Positions 34,801 to 46,679 are shown, counted from the stretch's first letter. The stretch is 64,000 nucleotides of DNA from Eutypa lata (GCA_022661535.1 JAKULF010000003.1:1364001-1428000), one strand, 5' to 3'. Notes: generated by a model not told the origin, from the sequence alone. Numbers and translations are program-made.

Positions 34801-35917
34801 CCTCACCAGATTTGACATAAGCTTCAGAATTCCGGCCTTTCTGTGTGAGGATATTCTTCTGGTCTCGTAGTATATGGGCCTTTACGTCCTCAAAGTATCG
34901 CTTTAGGATATTCCTGAATCGCTCCTGCATCTCAGGAGTAGCAAATGGGAGATCATCTGGGTCCAACACACCAGTTTCGCTGGATTGACCTTCATTGTCG
35001 ATGCGATCCTCGGTAGACCTTGTGGCGCCGTCTTCCTCAACCGTTTTGCGACCATCGGCTCCAGCAGATTTCACACCTAAAATATCCCAGCTAAATGACT
35101 TCACAAAGATGACAAGTAAGGGCAGATTAACGTGATCCCGATCGTGACCTAAAAGATCTTTCAGAACCTCAAGAGGGAATGGCTCGGCACCACCACCCTT
35201 GGTAGAACTAGTCGATTTGATCTTTAGCTCAGCATTCTTTCCGCTTACGCCGCGTGTTGCATCATCCGGTTTGACATCATCGAGAGTCCTCAAAACACCT
35301 AGAAGCCACAGTTCGGTGATGACTCGTAGGAGTGCTCGTTGTCGTACTAGTCGTTCCTTCTCCTCCTTTTCACGAACCTCGGGGGCTAGAGACTTCAGCA
35401 GACTCTTGTCGGGCGTTGCCATGCCCTTGCCTAGTAGCCATCCTAGATATTCTGTAAATTCTTCCGGCCCAAATCGTTGGTGTAATGCGCTGACAATCTC
35501 GACGGCCGCTTCAATCTCCCCGGTGGTTTTCAGTCTGGTCAGGCCTTCGTAGCATGCGGAGATGATTTCGGAGAGGTATTTGAGAAGGCTGAGGGTTCGG
35601 ATTTCTTGCAGGAAAGTATTCAGGGTCGAAGATGTGATAACGGTTCGGAGCCTTTTAATAAAAGCAGTATTCTTCTTGAGAGAAGAGTCGAGTGAAGAGT
35701 TGACAGGAAAGACGTCTGATTATGATGTAAGTCGCAAATGACAAAAGGAGTACCAGGTGATCTAATAACATACCGGTTTCGCCGTCCCAAGCGCGTTGGT
35801 TGAGCGCCAGTAGCTCACCTATAGGCAAGTGAGAAAAAGAGATTAGTAAGATATTGCAATGTTAACAAGGCGCAAGACAAAGTGGTGAATACACGTACGT
35901 CTCCGTGAGCGGTCCAT
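31824..35917 (-). CDS. UPF2: Nonsense-mediated decay factor Upf2
   Basis: Eight inferred exons in transcript order: 35899-35917, 35774-35818, 33665-35715, 33319-33610, 33108-33262, 32757-33056, 32386-32703, 31824-32336 (1230 aa). All phases agree and give MDRSRRRELLALNQRAWDGE at the start. Three MIF4G-type helical domains lie at about 25-330, 455-660 (DAILARLPELTNKDAIDEIA) and 700-880 (RRLHWEEPEVVAIITKVFSK, the last crossing an exon junction). An acidic segment (GDEEEIDSEDEDIE) at about 930-955 precedes the Upf1-binding C-terminal region. The C-terminus ends in a basic, Arg/Asn-rich tail. Upf2 bridges Upf1 and Upf3 on mRNAs with premature stops. The third domain ends as FGHGGPPVPGRLNPFDLP, typical of the family. 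Confidence 0.93.
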
Positions 35918-38644
35918 TCTGGACAACCCAAGTTGGTTTGCGTGTATCAATAAGTTTTCAAAGGCTACATTCGCATCGGTGGATTAAAGATACCACTGCT
36001 AAGGGATAGAGGACCCTAGATAGTGGTAGGAGTGACACGGCGGATCAGCCTCGGTCGGCATCGGTGAAGGTTGATGGTACTCTGCCTTGTGAACCAAGGC
36101 AAGGCGTTCCAATTGGTGCGACTAGACTCAAAACGGCGTTGTTAAGAAGGATAATAGGAAGTCAGGTCGGTATCAGGAAATCAAAGTCTGATCTCAAATA
36201 TTGCAGCGGAATAGGTAAGGAAGAAAGCGGAGGTGGGAAAACAAAAGATTCAAGGTTGAACTAAGTTGAAGTAAGGTTGTGATTGTGAAGCTGAAGGCGC
36301 ATTCAATCAATATGATGTATCTTCGGTGAAGTTGAATTGCCGCCCAATAAAAGGAGGGATCGGCTAATAGGCACTACTCACTACCTAACGTTAATCAACT
36401 ACCTATAATGTAAGTCACTACAGCGCTCGTTATTCCCTACTTTGAAAGCACTTACCTACCGAACCTGCCTGCCTGCTTCCTATTAAAATCCCACCTTCAA
36501 GTGAATATTTTTAATTACCTTATGTAAGTTAGACGTAGTAGCCCTATTGTGTTTGATGACGGGAACTACTAGGTGTATATGTGTGTTGTATGTAGGTACC
36601 TACCTACCTAAGTTATTTTAGACTCTTATTTCGAAGATCATTCTTTATCCCACTTTAGGTGATGCGACTTTACTGAAGTTTATGAAGGTTAGCATCAAAG
36701 AAAACGTGATCCATGAAAAGAATTATAATTAAGACAGTGGACCTACTGGATTTCTTTCTTTGCTCATATATATGTATCTGTATCTACCTAACCAGCTACC
36801 CATTGCATTGCGAAATCTTTGTGCGAAGAAGTCCTTGGATGCTGTAGCGGGGTGATTTGCACCATTCTCAGTTCGGATACAGACAGAGGAGCACTTACAC
36901 TGATAAACCCCACCATAGGTACGTGGAGTTATCCCTAAAGGCAAGAAATTACCTAAGGTTCAATATTGGTAGTGCACGGACACTCTAAAGCCTATCACCT
37001 ATCAATCATGCTTATCAAATAAGTCACCAGCTTGATGAAGTTAATACCTTCTACTTCATACACAGGCAATTTCATTGTTCTGGATAATGACTTAAATAAA
37101 GCCTTATCACAAGAGAAACCTTAAGTTAAGTAGAGCAAATGATCATGTAATTCTTTTGTTGTTGGAACAATTGATTGATTTGTTGCTAAATCGGGAAACA
37201 CCAGCACCCGAGTTCTTGGACCGGGTAGTGTCTCAAATTCATTCAAGATCGGCCGAGTTCATGCAACTTTGTATGAATAGAATTTGTTCGGATTCTATCA
37301 CCTTTCACGGCTCTGTAGTCGCCACTTCTGTACCGAATTTAATCATGTGGTTGACGCCAGCTGTGATATTTGGAGGTCGGTCATAGACTGTCAGACCAAT
37401 TCATAATAAATCCCATATGGCTATAACATCTTGATGAGACGCTGACAAGAAAAACCAAGGATCAGTCATCAAGAACAGGTAGGTATGTAAGCTACAGAGC
37501 TGGGCTTCGGAAAACCAACACTGAAGTTCTACAGGTAAAAAATAAAAATAAAAAATTTCCCGAAAACGAGGAAAAACCCTCCTTACCTATCTACCTATAT
37601 ATATATGCAACAGATATCTGACATATTGCCGAATCTGGCAGAAGCTGATGTCACACAGGGATGCACAACAAAACAATATTATTGCTTATAGAAGCCATTA
37701 TGTACGACGTAGTTGTCACGTCTTTACTTTCTCCAACAACACCCAATGACATGCTTGATATGGATCTCAATTATTTGCATGGGCTGCATGTTGCGACTTA
37801 TAACTTCATATTCTTCCTTTCTAGGTTTAGTTCTACAAGTTTGTTTCTGATATCTCCGCTGAGCCTAAACCTATCTTTTTAACGACGTTCCCTCTTATCA
37901 GCACAATTGGCGCCAATGATTCGCTAGCGACAACTATTTTTTTAGGAGAAATATTAATTGCCCCCTTGATAAGACCAAAGCTCCATGAAAGGATCTTGGA
38001 GTGCGCACATCCGCGGGGATATGCTGACTGCATCTTTTCCCTTCCTACGAATGCATGTCTTCTCGGCCCGTATTTACATGCTTCGGTTACGTACGAAATA
38101 CCTTACAAACTAAAGAGGTCTATTCCAGGGGTAAGTCCGCTTAACAAGGCTTCTCTTCGAGGCTTCGTTGCGGATCCATCTATGCATACTACGCTCCCCC
38201 GGGAACCTTGTCTATGGTATATGCCATGGCCTTGCCGTTTACCTCGGATTCTAGTAGTACCCCCTACAGCGGGTTGTTATTAAGTAATAGGCCGCGGATC
38301 TGTCTTGTCGAGCCATTCTGACTCGTCTAGAAGGTTAGCAAGCAACCTGGATGCTGGTGATCCAAGTGGATCTACAGCCTGCGTCGTGCCATTATACAGT
38401 ACCTATATCACGGCGCAATGGACTAAAGGTCCATACGACCGCTGCCCTCCAATGCTTCTTGGCTCATGTGGTTTGTCATTCTCAACTTTTGTAATATTGT
38501 AACCCTACCTTTTTTCCGACCCAATTACACGGTTCTGACCATTTTAGTCCTGTTCTTTCTCTTTCAACAAGCATTTCTCATAGCAGAAGCATCCTCCAGC
38601 GTCACATTGGCTTCTTGAAGTCAAACTCTTTTGAAGGCTCCCTT
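35918..38644. other. 2.7-kb intergenic region between UPF2 and nitrate reductase
   Basis: Divergent promoters: UPF2 to the left, nitrate reductase to the right. Frames at 36064-36264, 37156-37386, 37661-37882 and 37966-38283 are short, have no recognised family and look like chance. ACCT repeats occur at about 36594-36612. No nitrite reductase or nitrate transporter gene is present here. Confidence 0.55.
37870..37976. promoter_or_regulatory. Candidate GATA-factor sites upstream of nitrate reductase
   Basis: Three HGATAR-type matches lie within about 105 bp: CTATCT (about 37871), CTTATC (about 37894) and TGATAAG (about 37968). They are 670-770 bp before the nitrate reductase ATG. Fungal nitrate reductase genes are activated by AreA/Nit2 GATA factors under nitrogen limitation, which makes the cluster suggestive. 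GATA hexamers are common by chance and no NirA-type site was confirmed. Confidence 0.35.
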
Positions 38645-41407
38645 ATGGAAGTTCTTCGCCCGATAAGAGATCTCGAGAGTGATCTATCTAGATCCCGCGA
38701 GTTTCGCTTACCACCAAGTCCCCCCCCTACGAGGAAAGGTTCTAGGAGATCCATGACAGATGATAATTCAGTGCCTAACGAGCCATTATGCGACATTGGC
38801 GAGCTAGAGATAGATGGTACTAAGCCGTACCCGCTTCCACCGAGAAGTAAACCGGACAATAAAGTGCTGCCTGAGGATTTGAAGACCCCTGATAGCCACG
38901 TCGTTCGAGATCCGCGGTTGATACGATTAACGGGCATCCACCCGTTCAATGTTGAAGCACCCTTAAGTGAATTGTTCGACGAAGGCTTCTTGACAACGAA
39001 AGACCTTCACTATGTCCGGAATCATGGACCTGTACCTAGAGTGGAGGACTCGGAAAGAATGGGCTGGGAGTTCTCAATAGAGGGCATGGTGGAACACCCC
39101 ATCATAATGAGCCTAGCAGAGCTTATAAATAATTACGAGCAGGTCACATATCCGGTCACGTTGGTATGTGCAGGAAACAGGCGGAAAGAACAGAATATCG
39201 TGCGAAAAACGAAGGGCTTCTCATGGGGCCCCGCAGGACTGTCGACGGCACTATGGACCGGAGTGGTAATCGGCGACCTGCTCAAGGCTGCGATGCCAAA
39301 GCGAGGAGCAAGATACGTATGCTTCGAAGGCGCAGACAAACTGCCGAATGGGTATTACGGCACATCGATCAAGCTGAACTGGGCTATGGATCCCGACCGG
39401 GGGGTCTTGGTTTCCCACAAGATGAACGGCGAGCCCCTTGAGCCAGACCACGGCAAACCTCTTCGAATCATCATACCGGGACAAATTGGCGGACGGAGTG
39501 TGAAATGGTTGAAGCGGATTATCGTAACGGCGGGACCGAGCGACAATTGGTACCACATATACGACAACAGGGTACTTCCTACAATGATCAACCCAGAGAT
39601 GAGCGCCAACCTGCCGGAGACGTGGAAAGACGAGCGGTACGCGATCTACGACCTTAATACCAATAGTGCCATATGCTACCCCGCTCACGAAGAGAAGTTG
39701 CCTCTAACTAGTAATATTAAGAGCTACAAGGTTCGAGGCTACGCGTATGCCGGCGGTGGCAAGCGAATAACTCGGGCGGAGGTCACCCTTGACAAGGGCA
39801 AGAATTGGATGCTGGCCAACATCTCGTATCCCGAGGACGAATACCGCCACGCTAGGGATGGTGAATACCTGTTTGGCGGTCGGCTCGATGTGTCTTGGAG
39901 GGAAACTTGCTTCTGCTGGTGTTTTTGGGATCTCGACATCCCCTTGTCACAACTACAGGAGTGCGATGACATCATGGTCCGGGTCATGGATGAGGCCATG
40001 ATGGTGCAGCCCCGAGATATGTACTGGAGCGTCCTAGGCATGATGAACAATCCCTGGTTCCGGATCGTCATACATAAAGAAAACCACACCTTAAGGTTCG
40101 AGCACCCGACACAACCCACACTAACGTCCAGAGGCTGGATGGAGCGGGTGAAGAATGCTGGTGGCAACCTCACGAACGGAAACTGGGGTGAGAAGCTAGC
40201 CGGAGAAGAAGAACAGGTCGTCAAAGAAGAACCGGCCAAGGAAATTTGCATGACAAACAAGGATATCCACCGGGAGATCAACATAGACGAATTCCGAAAA
40301 CACGGCGGAGAGGTTGAGCCTTGGTTCGCAGTGAACGGGCAAGTGTACGATGGGACTGGATTCCTCGAGGGACACCCTGGCGGCGCAGCATCTATCGTCG
40401 GTGCAGCGGGCCAGGATGCCACCGAGGAATTCCTTGCTATCCGTGAGTCTCTAGATTTATTTTTTATTTACAATGGGCTAGTGCTGACTAGATGTCTAGA
40501 TAGCGAGAACGCCAAGGCGATGATGGCGGATTATCACATCGGGACCCTCGACGAAGCCTCCCTGACTATTCTCAAACTTGGTGAACCCGAGCCCGTTGAC
40601 GCAGCGCCGCGAGAAACGTTTCTCCAAGCGAAGGTCTGGACGAAGGCCATCCTGTCTGCCAAGACCAGGGTGTCCGTGGACACGAAGATCTTCACGTTCG
40701 ACCTTGAGCATGCGGATCAACTTATTGGTCTCCCCGTCGGCCAGCACCTGATGATGCGTCTACGCGACCCCGTCACCCGGGAGGCCATCATCCGTGCCTA
40801 CACGCCAATATCGGACGGAGGTGTGGACAGGGGTAAGCTAAACGTCCTCATTAAGGTATACTACGATACGCCAGAGCGCCAGGGCGGCCGGATGACGCAA
40901 GCCCTCGACTCTATCCCCGTGGGTCACTTTGTCGACATGAAAGGCCCCATCGGCAAGTTTGAGTACCTAGGCCGTGGCCTCTGCGCAATATCGGGGCACC
41001 GGCGGAAAGTTACACGCTTCATCATGGTGTGCGCCGGATCCGGAATCACACCCATCTTCCAAGTCCTTCGAGCTGTGATGGCTGATCGCAGCGATACTAC
41101 TTTCTGTCTTGTGTTAGACGGCAACCGCGCCGAGGAGGATATCCTCTGTAAGGATGATCTCGACAAGATGACCGTAGGTAATGATCACAGGTGCCGCCTG
41201 ATGTACACACTTACCCGCCCTTCCGAGTCTTGGACTGGCCGGAGGGGCCGTATGGACAAAGTGTTTTTCGAACAGGAGGTCGGCCCTTGCAAAACCGTCA
41301 ACGGCGAAGATCTTGTGTTGATCTGCGGCCCTGAAGCCTTACAGGCGAGCATACATACTGCATTTACGGACATGGGGTGGAAAGACGACGATTTACTGTT
41401 TTTCTAA
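38645..41407 (+). CDS. niaD: Assimilatory nitrate reductase [NAD(P)H]
   Basis: Exons 38645-40442 and 40500-41407, 901 aa, the usual fungal length. It reduces nitrate to nitrite in the cytosol. Domains in order: sulfite-oxidase-type Mo-pterin domain (about 95-330) with the Mo-ligand Cys at about 175 in TLVCAGNRRKEQ; dimerisation domain (about 350-490, SWRETCFCWCFWDLDIP, RDMYWSVLGMMNNPWFR); cytochrome b5 domain (about 540-620) with heme ligands His577 (HPGG) and His600; FAD-binding domain (RAYTPIS at about 699); and NAD(P)H domain (CAGSGITPIF at about 776, ICGPEALQ near the end). The single intron (57 nt, GTGAGT...GCTGAC...CTAG) splits the codon of the second heme histidine (C|AT). It is a multiple of three without a stop, so it can be missed by gene finders. 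The start is the first ATG after an in-frame TTG-led stretch. Confidence 0.96.
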   Translation: MEVLRPIRDLESDLSRSREFRLPPSPPPTRKGSRRSMTDDNSVPNEPLCDIGELEIDGTKPYPLPPRSKPDNKVLPEDLKTPDSHVVRDPRLIRLTGIHPFNVEAPLSELFDEGFLTTKDLHYVRNHGPVPRVEDSERMGWEFSIEGMVEHPIIMSLAELINNYEQVTYPVTLVCAGNRRKEQNIVRKTKGFSWGPAGLSTALWTGVVIGDLLKAAMPKRGARYVCFEGADKLPNGYYGTSIKLNWAMDPDRGVLVSHKMNGEPLEPDHGKPLRIIIPGQIGGRSVKWLKRIIVTAGPSDNWYHIYDNRVLPTMINPEMSANLPETWKDERYAIYDLNTNSAICYPAHEEKLPLTSNIKSYKVRGYAYAGGGKRITRAEVTLDKGKNWMLANISYPEDEYRHARDGEYLFGGRLDVSWRETCFCWCFWDLDIPLSQLQECDDIMVRVMDEAMMVQPRDMYWSVLGMMNNPWFRIVIHKENHTLRFEHPTQPTLTSRGWMERVKNAGGNLTNGNWGEKLAGEEEQVVKEEPAKEICMTNKDIHREINIDEFRKHGGEVEPWFAVNGQVYDGTGFLEGHPGGAASIVGAAGQDATEEFLAIRESLDLFFIYNGLVLTRCLDSENAKAMMADYHIGTLDEASLTILKLGEPEPVDAAPRETFLQAKVWTKAILSAKTRVSVDTKIFTFDLEHADQLIGLPVGQHLMMRLRDPVTREAIIRAYTPISDGGVDRGKLNVLIKVYYDTPERQGGRMTQALDSIPVGHFVDMKGPIGKFEYLGRGLCAISGHRRKVTRFIMVCAGSGITPIFQVLRAVMADRSDTTFCLVLDGNRAEEDILCKDDLDKMTVGNDHRCRLMYTLTRPSESWTGRRGRMDKVFFEQEVGPCKTVNGEDLVLICGPEALQASIHTAFTDMGWKDDDLLFF

Positions 41408-42345
41408 GCGCAAGTTCACTCTACTTCCCGAGCATACACCAAGGGCATTTTTGTTTTACAAATTTCTAAGGCTTTTTTTGAGGTTCATTCCATTGCATGC
41501 TATTTACATAATTCGGGTCACTTGGTAGGCAAGCATCGGACACATACGAGACGAAGCATCGTTAAGGTTCAAAGATATCACTGCTTTCATATTGCATAGT
41601 TTAGCCGTTGTTTTTTGTTTGTTTTGGGCAGTGTGTACATAGTTGGAGGAGGAGCCCGCAACCTATCACGGTTTAAACATAGGGCGGAGTACACCCATCA
41701 TGAATTCACCCATGGATTCTGACCTAATCTCGCGCTCCACCCTGACTTAGTGAATGTGCTAAAACCATGCGGAGATCCGGAAATACGTATTGTAACAAGG
41801 GCCCCTATAAAGCATCAACTACCTCCGTGGGCAATCTCGGAGATGCAGCCTCTGATCGGATCAACGCCAACTTGCCGCATGTCTGAGTTTAGACTTGATC
41901 ATTCCAGTGAAACATATGTAGGAGCCTGGCCAATGAAACATGGTATCTATATAGTCGTGCAGATTTTTGGGGGCTACTTGAAGATAGTGGAAGTCAAATA
42001 CCCTGTCAGTTTCAACATAATTGTCGAATATGTCGTACCAAGCCTTGTGGTCTGGCTAGCCTGACACTGGGGATGTCATCATGCCCAACCCCCACACAAC
42101 CGTTCAGAGGTAAGCACGGAGATATCGAATTCATGATCCTCCGTTTCATTTCCTTGTAGAGATATCTCCTCGCAATAAGACCATGGGCGGTTATCCATAA
42201 CCCAGGGTAGGAAAAGCATGTGCCGTGTAGCTATCATGCTTCTGTTAAGGTTGGCTGTTCCCCCCTCAATCCTGCGCCACCATATGCTGATACATGGTTA
42301 ACTTCTATAGGAAATTACGCAGACCAACAATTCTAATGGCTAACA
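41408..42345. other. Intergenic between convergent genes
   Basis: 3' flanks of nitrate reductase (+) and the RTA1-like gene (-). A 104-codon plus-strand frame at 41750-42064 has no recognisable family and is not called. Confidence 0.5.
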
Positions 42346-43544
42346 CTATGTCTCTTGGAGTTTCCTTGGCTCAAAACGCTTTAGTGGGTGTTGGCGGCTT
42401 AAGGGGATGACACCATCGCCTTCGGGACCAGCCAGTGTCGCTCTTGCGGGGTGGAGGAGATTAATGATCACACTACAGCACCATACCGGCACCGTATCAA
42501 ATAGCTATTGACCCGTCAGAATCTAGAAGGTCTGAAGAGTGGAAGAAACTCCTTTCTCCTACTATTAGCAGGATCTATTAGACCGCCTATACGTACATAG
42601 AAACACCATTCTTGAGACACGACCGAGCTATCCCCGACGTCTAGCCCTCCTGCAAACTGGACCAATCGAAATACATTGCGCGCCGTCATGAGCGCAAGCG
42701 AGAGGTAAAGCGTCGCGAGCGTGGTACTCCAGGGCCGAAACATCGGCAAGGGGTACTTCTCCTTCTTTAGCTGCACGGCGCGGTAGTGAAATCTCGCCGC
42801 GAAAACCGCAGAGGCCACCATGTACGCCTGTTGGCAGGCCACGCCGGCCATCATCACCTTTGCCCCGATGCGACGACGGTCCGCGGAGTTGCCAGGAGAA
42901 AGAAGAATAGCCGCGCTACCCTCGAGCAGAAGGACCTCCACGCTGAGGCAGACGAAGGCGAGCGCCACCCGCGATCCCTGGACGCGGAAGACCTTTGCGT
43001 CTGGGACGAACACCGTGACCATCCGGCCGAGAAGAACGTAGTGGAACACGTTGATCCATACCGGGGCTATAATACTCAGGACCAAAGCAGCGGTGGCATG
43101 GGAACGGTTCTGCTGGTCCAAAGCGCCGGTCGTGCGGAGGGCGAAGCTGGCCAACTCCCATGCTAGACCTACGAGTAAGGGCCATGCTAGATTGAACTTC
43201 TTGAAGTATGCAGCTTGCACGAGGTGTATGCTGAAGCTGATCCCGAAGAGGACAGTAAAGAGAATAGCTAGTTCGACGGTTACGTCGTAGTCCCAGTTAG
43301 CGTTACACGAGGCCGCCGGGACATAGCCGTGTCGGCCAGGCTTAACAGTAACACATGCTGTTGGCGACGATTGTGTCGTCGTACTAGTAAGACCGGATGT
43401 TGTCAACGATTCCGCAAATACTTGAGCTCCTAAGACAAGAGTAGAGTCCGTGGCTATTGATAGTGTTGGTGGTGATCCGCGAGTGCTCTCCGGAGCTGTT
43501 AGTAGAGTGCTAGGTGAGACGTCAAAAGTAGATAATCCGGCCAT
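42346..43544 (-). CDS. RTA1-like 7-TM protein
   Basis: Exons 42597-43544 and 42346-42504 (368 aa). The first exon alone reads on to a stop inside the intron with a non-conserved tail. Splicing at GTACGT...TTCTGAC...AATAG instead yields QEWCFYLFDTVPVWCCSV and a following NLLHPARATL, the E-W-x(2)-Y-x-F-D...HP signature of the last helix in this family. N-terminal residues 1-85 are Ser/Thr-rich and lumenal or extracellular; the helices run from about residue 88 (VELAILFTVLFGISFSIHLV) onward. Family hallmarks include LVQAAYFKKFNLAWPLLVG, IAPVWINVFHYVLLGRMV and CQQAYMVAS. RTA1/Rsb1-type proteins are linked to lipid export and 7-aminocholesterol or sterol-drug tolerance in yeasts; substrates of filamentous members are mostly unknown. 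Confidence 0.85.
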
Positions 43545-45000
43545 ATTATGAGCAGCATTGTCAGTTTGACAAGAAGCTTTATTCAGAATGAAAGTGGTTT
43601 TAGATACGAAAGAATAATCTAACGCATCCTGGATTGCGGATGGACTTAGAGGAGTTCAGTTGAAATTCTAAAGCCTTATGGCCCATTTACCACATCCATC
43701 TCTCCCATCTCTGCGCCTCGTACTTCGTAGACTGCATCAAGCTAGTTTTCTTTTTTACGTGCGTCATACAGACAGACCAAGGGGTTTTGGACAATGAATT
43801 CTTATTTCTTTGTTTTCACCGAATACGCTTTTAGATTGTCTAAAGTAGTCATATCATCTTCTAGAACAAAGGACAGCGTGCCAGCCATAGATTCTATCTG
43901 GAAACTATGACCGTGGAATGCAGAAAGACATATCAGAAATAGGTAGATTGTCTCCTATCGACGTTAAATATGTTAGAGGCAAGTAGTCACTGTAGGGAAA
44001 CGTGAAATATGACCTATCATAATTGATATTGGCATCAATGTAGTTGATTGGAGGTTCTGTCAAGGGGATCCCGTGACCTTTAACTGTTACACTACGAGGA
44101 CAGGCAAGAGAAGTTGGTATATGAATCAAACAGAAGCTTCTTAATAATAACTGTATTTTATGGGCACATAACATGCACATATGAGAGTAACACAAAGCTA
44201 ATAACTATTTCCTAGTTGTAGTAGTCATGTATGTAGTCAGTCGTCACCGGCTTCCGTTCTCTCGGGTACCCGTGATATTTCCTACCCCACCCACTTCCAC
44301 TCCTTTGCCCCGCCAACAGAAACTAAGATTGGCCCACTTAAACTAACTTATTGACCAAGCAAATTCGGACTACGTACCCGGGATAGACACTTGTTAGCAC
44401 TTGCAGTGACGCTTCACCACATCATCACAACTCATGCAGACTTTCACGGTGGTAGCTAGCTACATACATACATACATACACGTAGTCCTCAGCTCAAGTT
44501 TTACTCACTACCTACCTCTAAACCAAACGTCTACCTCTAGTTACCTTCATACCTACCTACCTACCTACCTACTTACATCATAACTAACTAAAGTATCTGC
44601 CTAGTTGCATATTTACTGCGTATATACATTTATGTAGGTACCTAACCAAGCTACAAGCACTAGTACTGCTAGTACCTCTTAACTAAATACTTGGTACCTA
44701 TCGCAGCAGCTGTGATTTGTACAATCTTAAACCTCCACCAACTTTAATTCTACAACCCGACCTTTTCAACTTCTATTCCTTTACCGCAACACACCTTTTT
44801 CCTCCTTCTGTTGTATTCAGAGGATTTGTACTTCTTCATACAACAGAACCAGTTACCGATTGAGTTTTCTTCTTTTTCACATACAAAGACAGCCACGAAA
44901 CCTTTAACTTCATCCTGTGTTCTGAAGATTGAAATTCCCTTTCTTTCTGAAGAATAAATTTCCTTTCACTCTCGAATCCAAATCAACTACAACCTCAAAA
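43545..45000. other. Intergenic with microsatellites
   Basis: Divergent promoter region of the RTA1-like and Ran-binding genes. It contains TACA repeats (44461-44479) and ACCT repeats (44551-44572). The last 300 bp before 45001 are pyrimidine-rich, as expected for a leader. No gene seen. Confidence 0.55.
44461..44572. repeat. TACA and ACCT tetranucleotide repeats
   Basis: About five TACA units at 44461-44479 and five to six ACCT units at 44551-44572, separated by partly repetitive sequence. The same tetranucleotides recur at several intergenic positions in the window. Confidence 0.85.
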
Positions 45001-46679
45001 ATGGCTGATCGCCTACACAAACGCAGTCCGACACCACCTGGACAACCTTCTTCTGAAGACCCCGCCACAGCAGCAGCGCGAAAGGAATTGAAACAAACCG
45101 CTATTTCCGAGAAACCTGACCTTTCTTCGTCTGCCTCTTCTATCACATCAACCTCTGCGACGAAAGCCAAGAACCCCACCGATTCTTCTGCTCCTCGCCC
45201 CGATAAGACGTCTAGCAAAGCTACCACTCCCGAGCGAGATCTTTCTGATACTCAGTCAAACAATATGAAGGATCAAATTTCCTCTCCTAAGAAGAAGCGC
45301 GTCTATGACGAAGTCGACGAGTTGAATCAGGCAGGCCAGGATCCGAACGGCGACGTCTCTCCGATCGGCTCTAACGGCAGAACTGACCGCTCTGAGCCTG
45401 AGAAGAAGCGTCCGCGCGATGTCTCTAGCGAAATTAGAAAGGTATCTAGTGATACCAACCACTCTACTGTAGGTTCACCCGTTATATTTAAAACCATGTA
45501 TCACATCGCTGACAATTCCCAGGCATCTACTGAGTCGCAACAACCCAAGAGCGCAGAATCGAAGACTGATAAGGCTACCGACGCGATCACTTCCGAGAAG
45601 GCGAAGAACACTACTAGCACCACATCCGCCTCCGCTTTCAGCACCTCGGGATTAGCTGGATTTGCTAGTCAGGGTTCACCATTCCTTCAAGCTGGCACTA
45701 AATCCTTATCTTCTTTCGCGAGCGCCTCGGGATCTCAATCACCATTCAGTTCTACCCAGTCACCTGCACCATCAGCCTTCGGTGGCAGTGCTCTTTCTAA
45801 TGGTGCATCCCCGTTCGGCCAGATTGCAGGAGCGTCAAAGCCTTTTGGCGGAAGCTCCTTTGGCGGAAGTGCTTTTGGTGGAGGTTTTGGTGGCGCAATC
45901 GGCGGTAACAAGCTCACGACATTTGGCAGTGCTAGTCAAAGCTTTAAGAGTAGCAAGCCTGCTAAGCCATTTGGAGCACCCGAAAGCGACGGAGAGGAAG
46001 GAGACGACAACGAGGAGAGTGGTTCCGAGGATGACGCTAAGGTCGCATCCGAGGACCGAGATGGTGACGAGAAGTCTACCACAGCAGATGACAAGAAGAA
46101 GACCAAGCTTCAACGAGGTAAGTCCCTTGGCATTTGATCTATTTGATATTCTATCCTAACTAGCATTGTAGTGGAAGTAGAGGATGGCGAGGCTGGAGAG
46201 GCTAGTATCCTTTCGGTTCGTTGCAAGCTCTACAATCTGAACAAGGAGACCAAGACCTGGAAAGAGCGAGGTGCTGGAAACATGAAGATCAATGTTCCTC
46301 TCAGCTGCGTGGACATTGATGAGGATACCGGGGCGCCCATTCACGGTAGCTTCGATGCCTCTGCTCTTGAAGATGCGGAAACGAAGGTTGTGCGTCTCAT
46401 CATGCGCCAAGACGCGACTCACAAGGTCATTCTCAACACGGTTGTAATCCCAGCCATGTCATTCCAGTACAAAGATGGCGGTGGCAGTGTGGCATATCTA
46501 CTGTTCACGGCTATCGAGGGCGATGGAGATGCAGTGCCCATGCAGATCAAGGTATGTATTCATCCGAACTTGCGGTGAAGCAGAATGACTAACCTAACTA
46601 TCTCCAGATGAAACCCGAAAATGCTAAGAACTTCTTGAACGAGGTTGAAAAGGTCCAGCGTGAACTTCAGATGGTTTAG
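45001..46679 (+). CDS. YRB2: Yrb2/RanBP3-like Ran-binding nucleoporin cofactor
   Basis: Exons 45001-46117, 46172-46551 and 46608-46679 give 522 aa; the start is MADRLHKRSPTPP. The N-terminal half is disordered, with an SPKKKR basic NLS-like motif (about residue 97). Ser/Phe-Gly repeats follow (PFGGSSFGGSAFGGGFGG, about 278-300), then an acidic patch. The C-terminal Ran-binding domain spans about 375-515: VEVEDGEAGEASILSVRCKL, TWKERGAGNMKINV, VRLIMRQDATHKVILN and MKPENAKNFLNEVEKV. The family helps Crm1-dependent nuclear export by binding Ran-GTP. Inside exon 1, 45442-45522 (81 nt) has a GTATCT start, a CGCTGAC branch site and a CCCAG end, without stops and in frame, so it may be an optional intron. 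The stop TAG at 46677 is followed by a long in-frame open stretch. Confidence 0.87.

Noticed and set aside
37156..38283. Short plus-strand frames before nitrate reductase
   Set aside because: No recognisable motifs, no splice-consistent extension, and composition like the surrounding non-coding DNA.
41750..42064. 104-codon plus-strand frame between niaD and the RTA1-like gene
   Set aside because: No family resemblance or splice partners; lies in shared 3' sequence.
38645..43544. Nitrate-assimilation gene cluster
   Set aside because: Nitrate reductase is alone here; its neighbours are UPF2 and an RTA1-like gene, with no nitrite reductase, transporter or NirA gene in the window.
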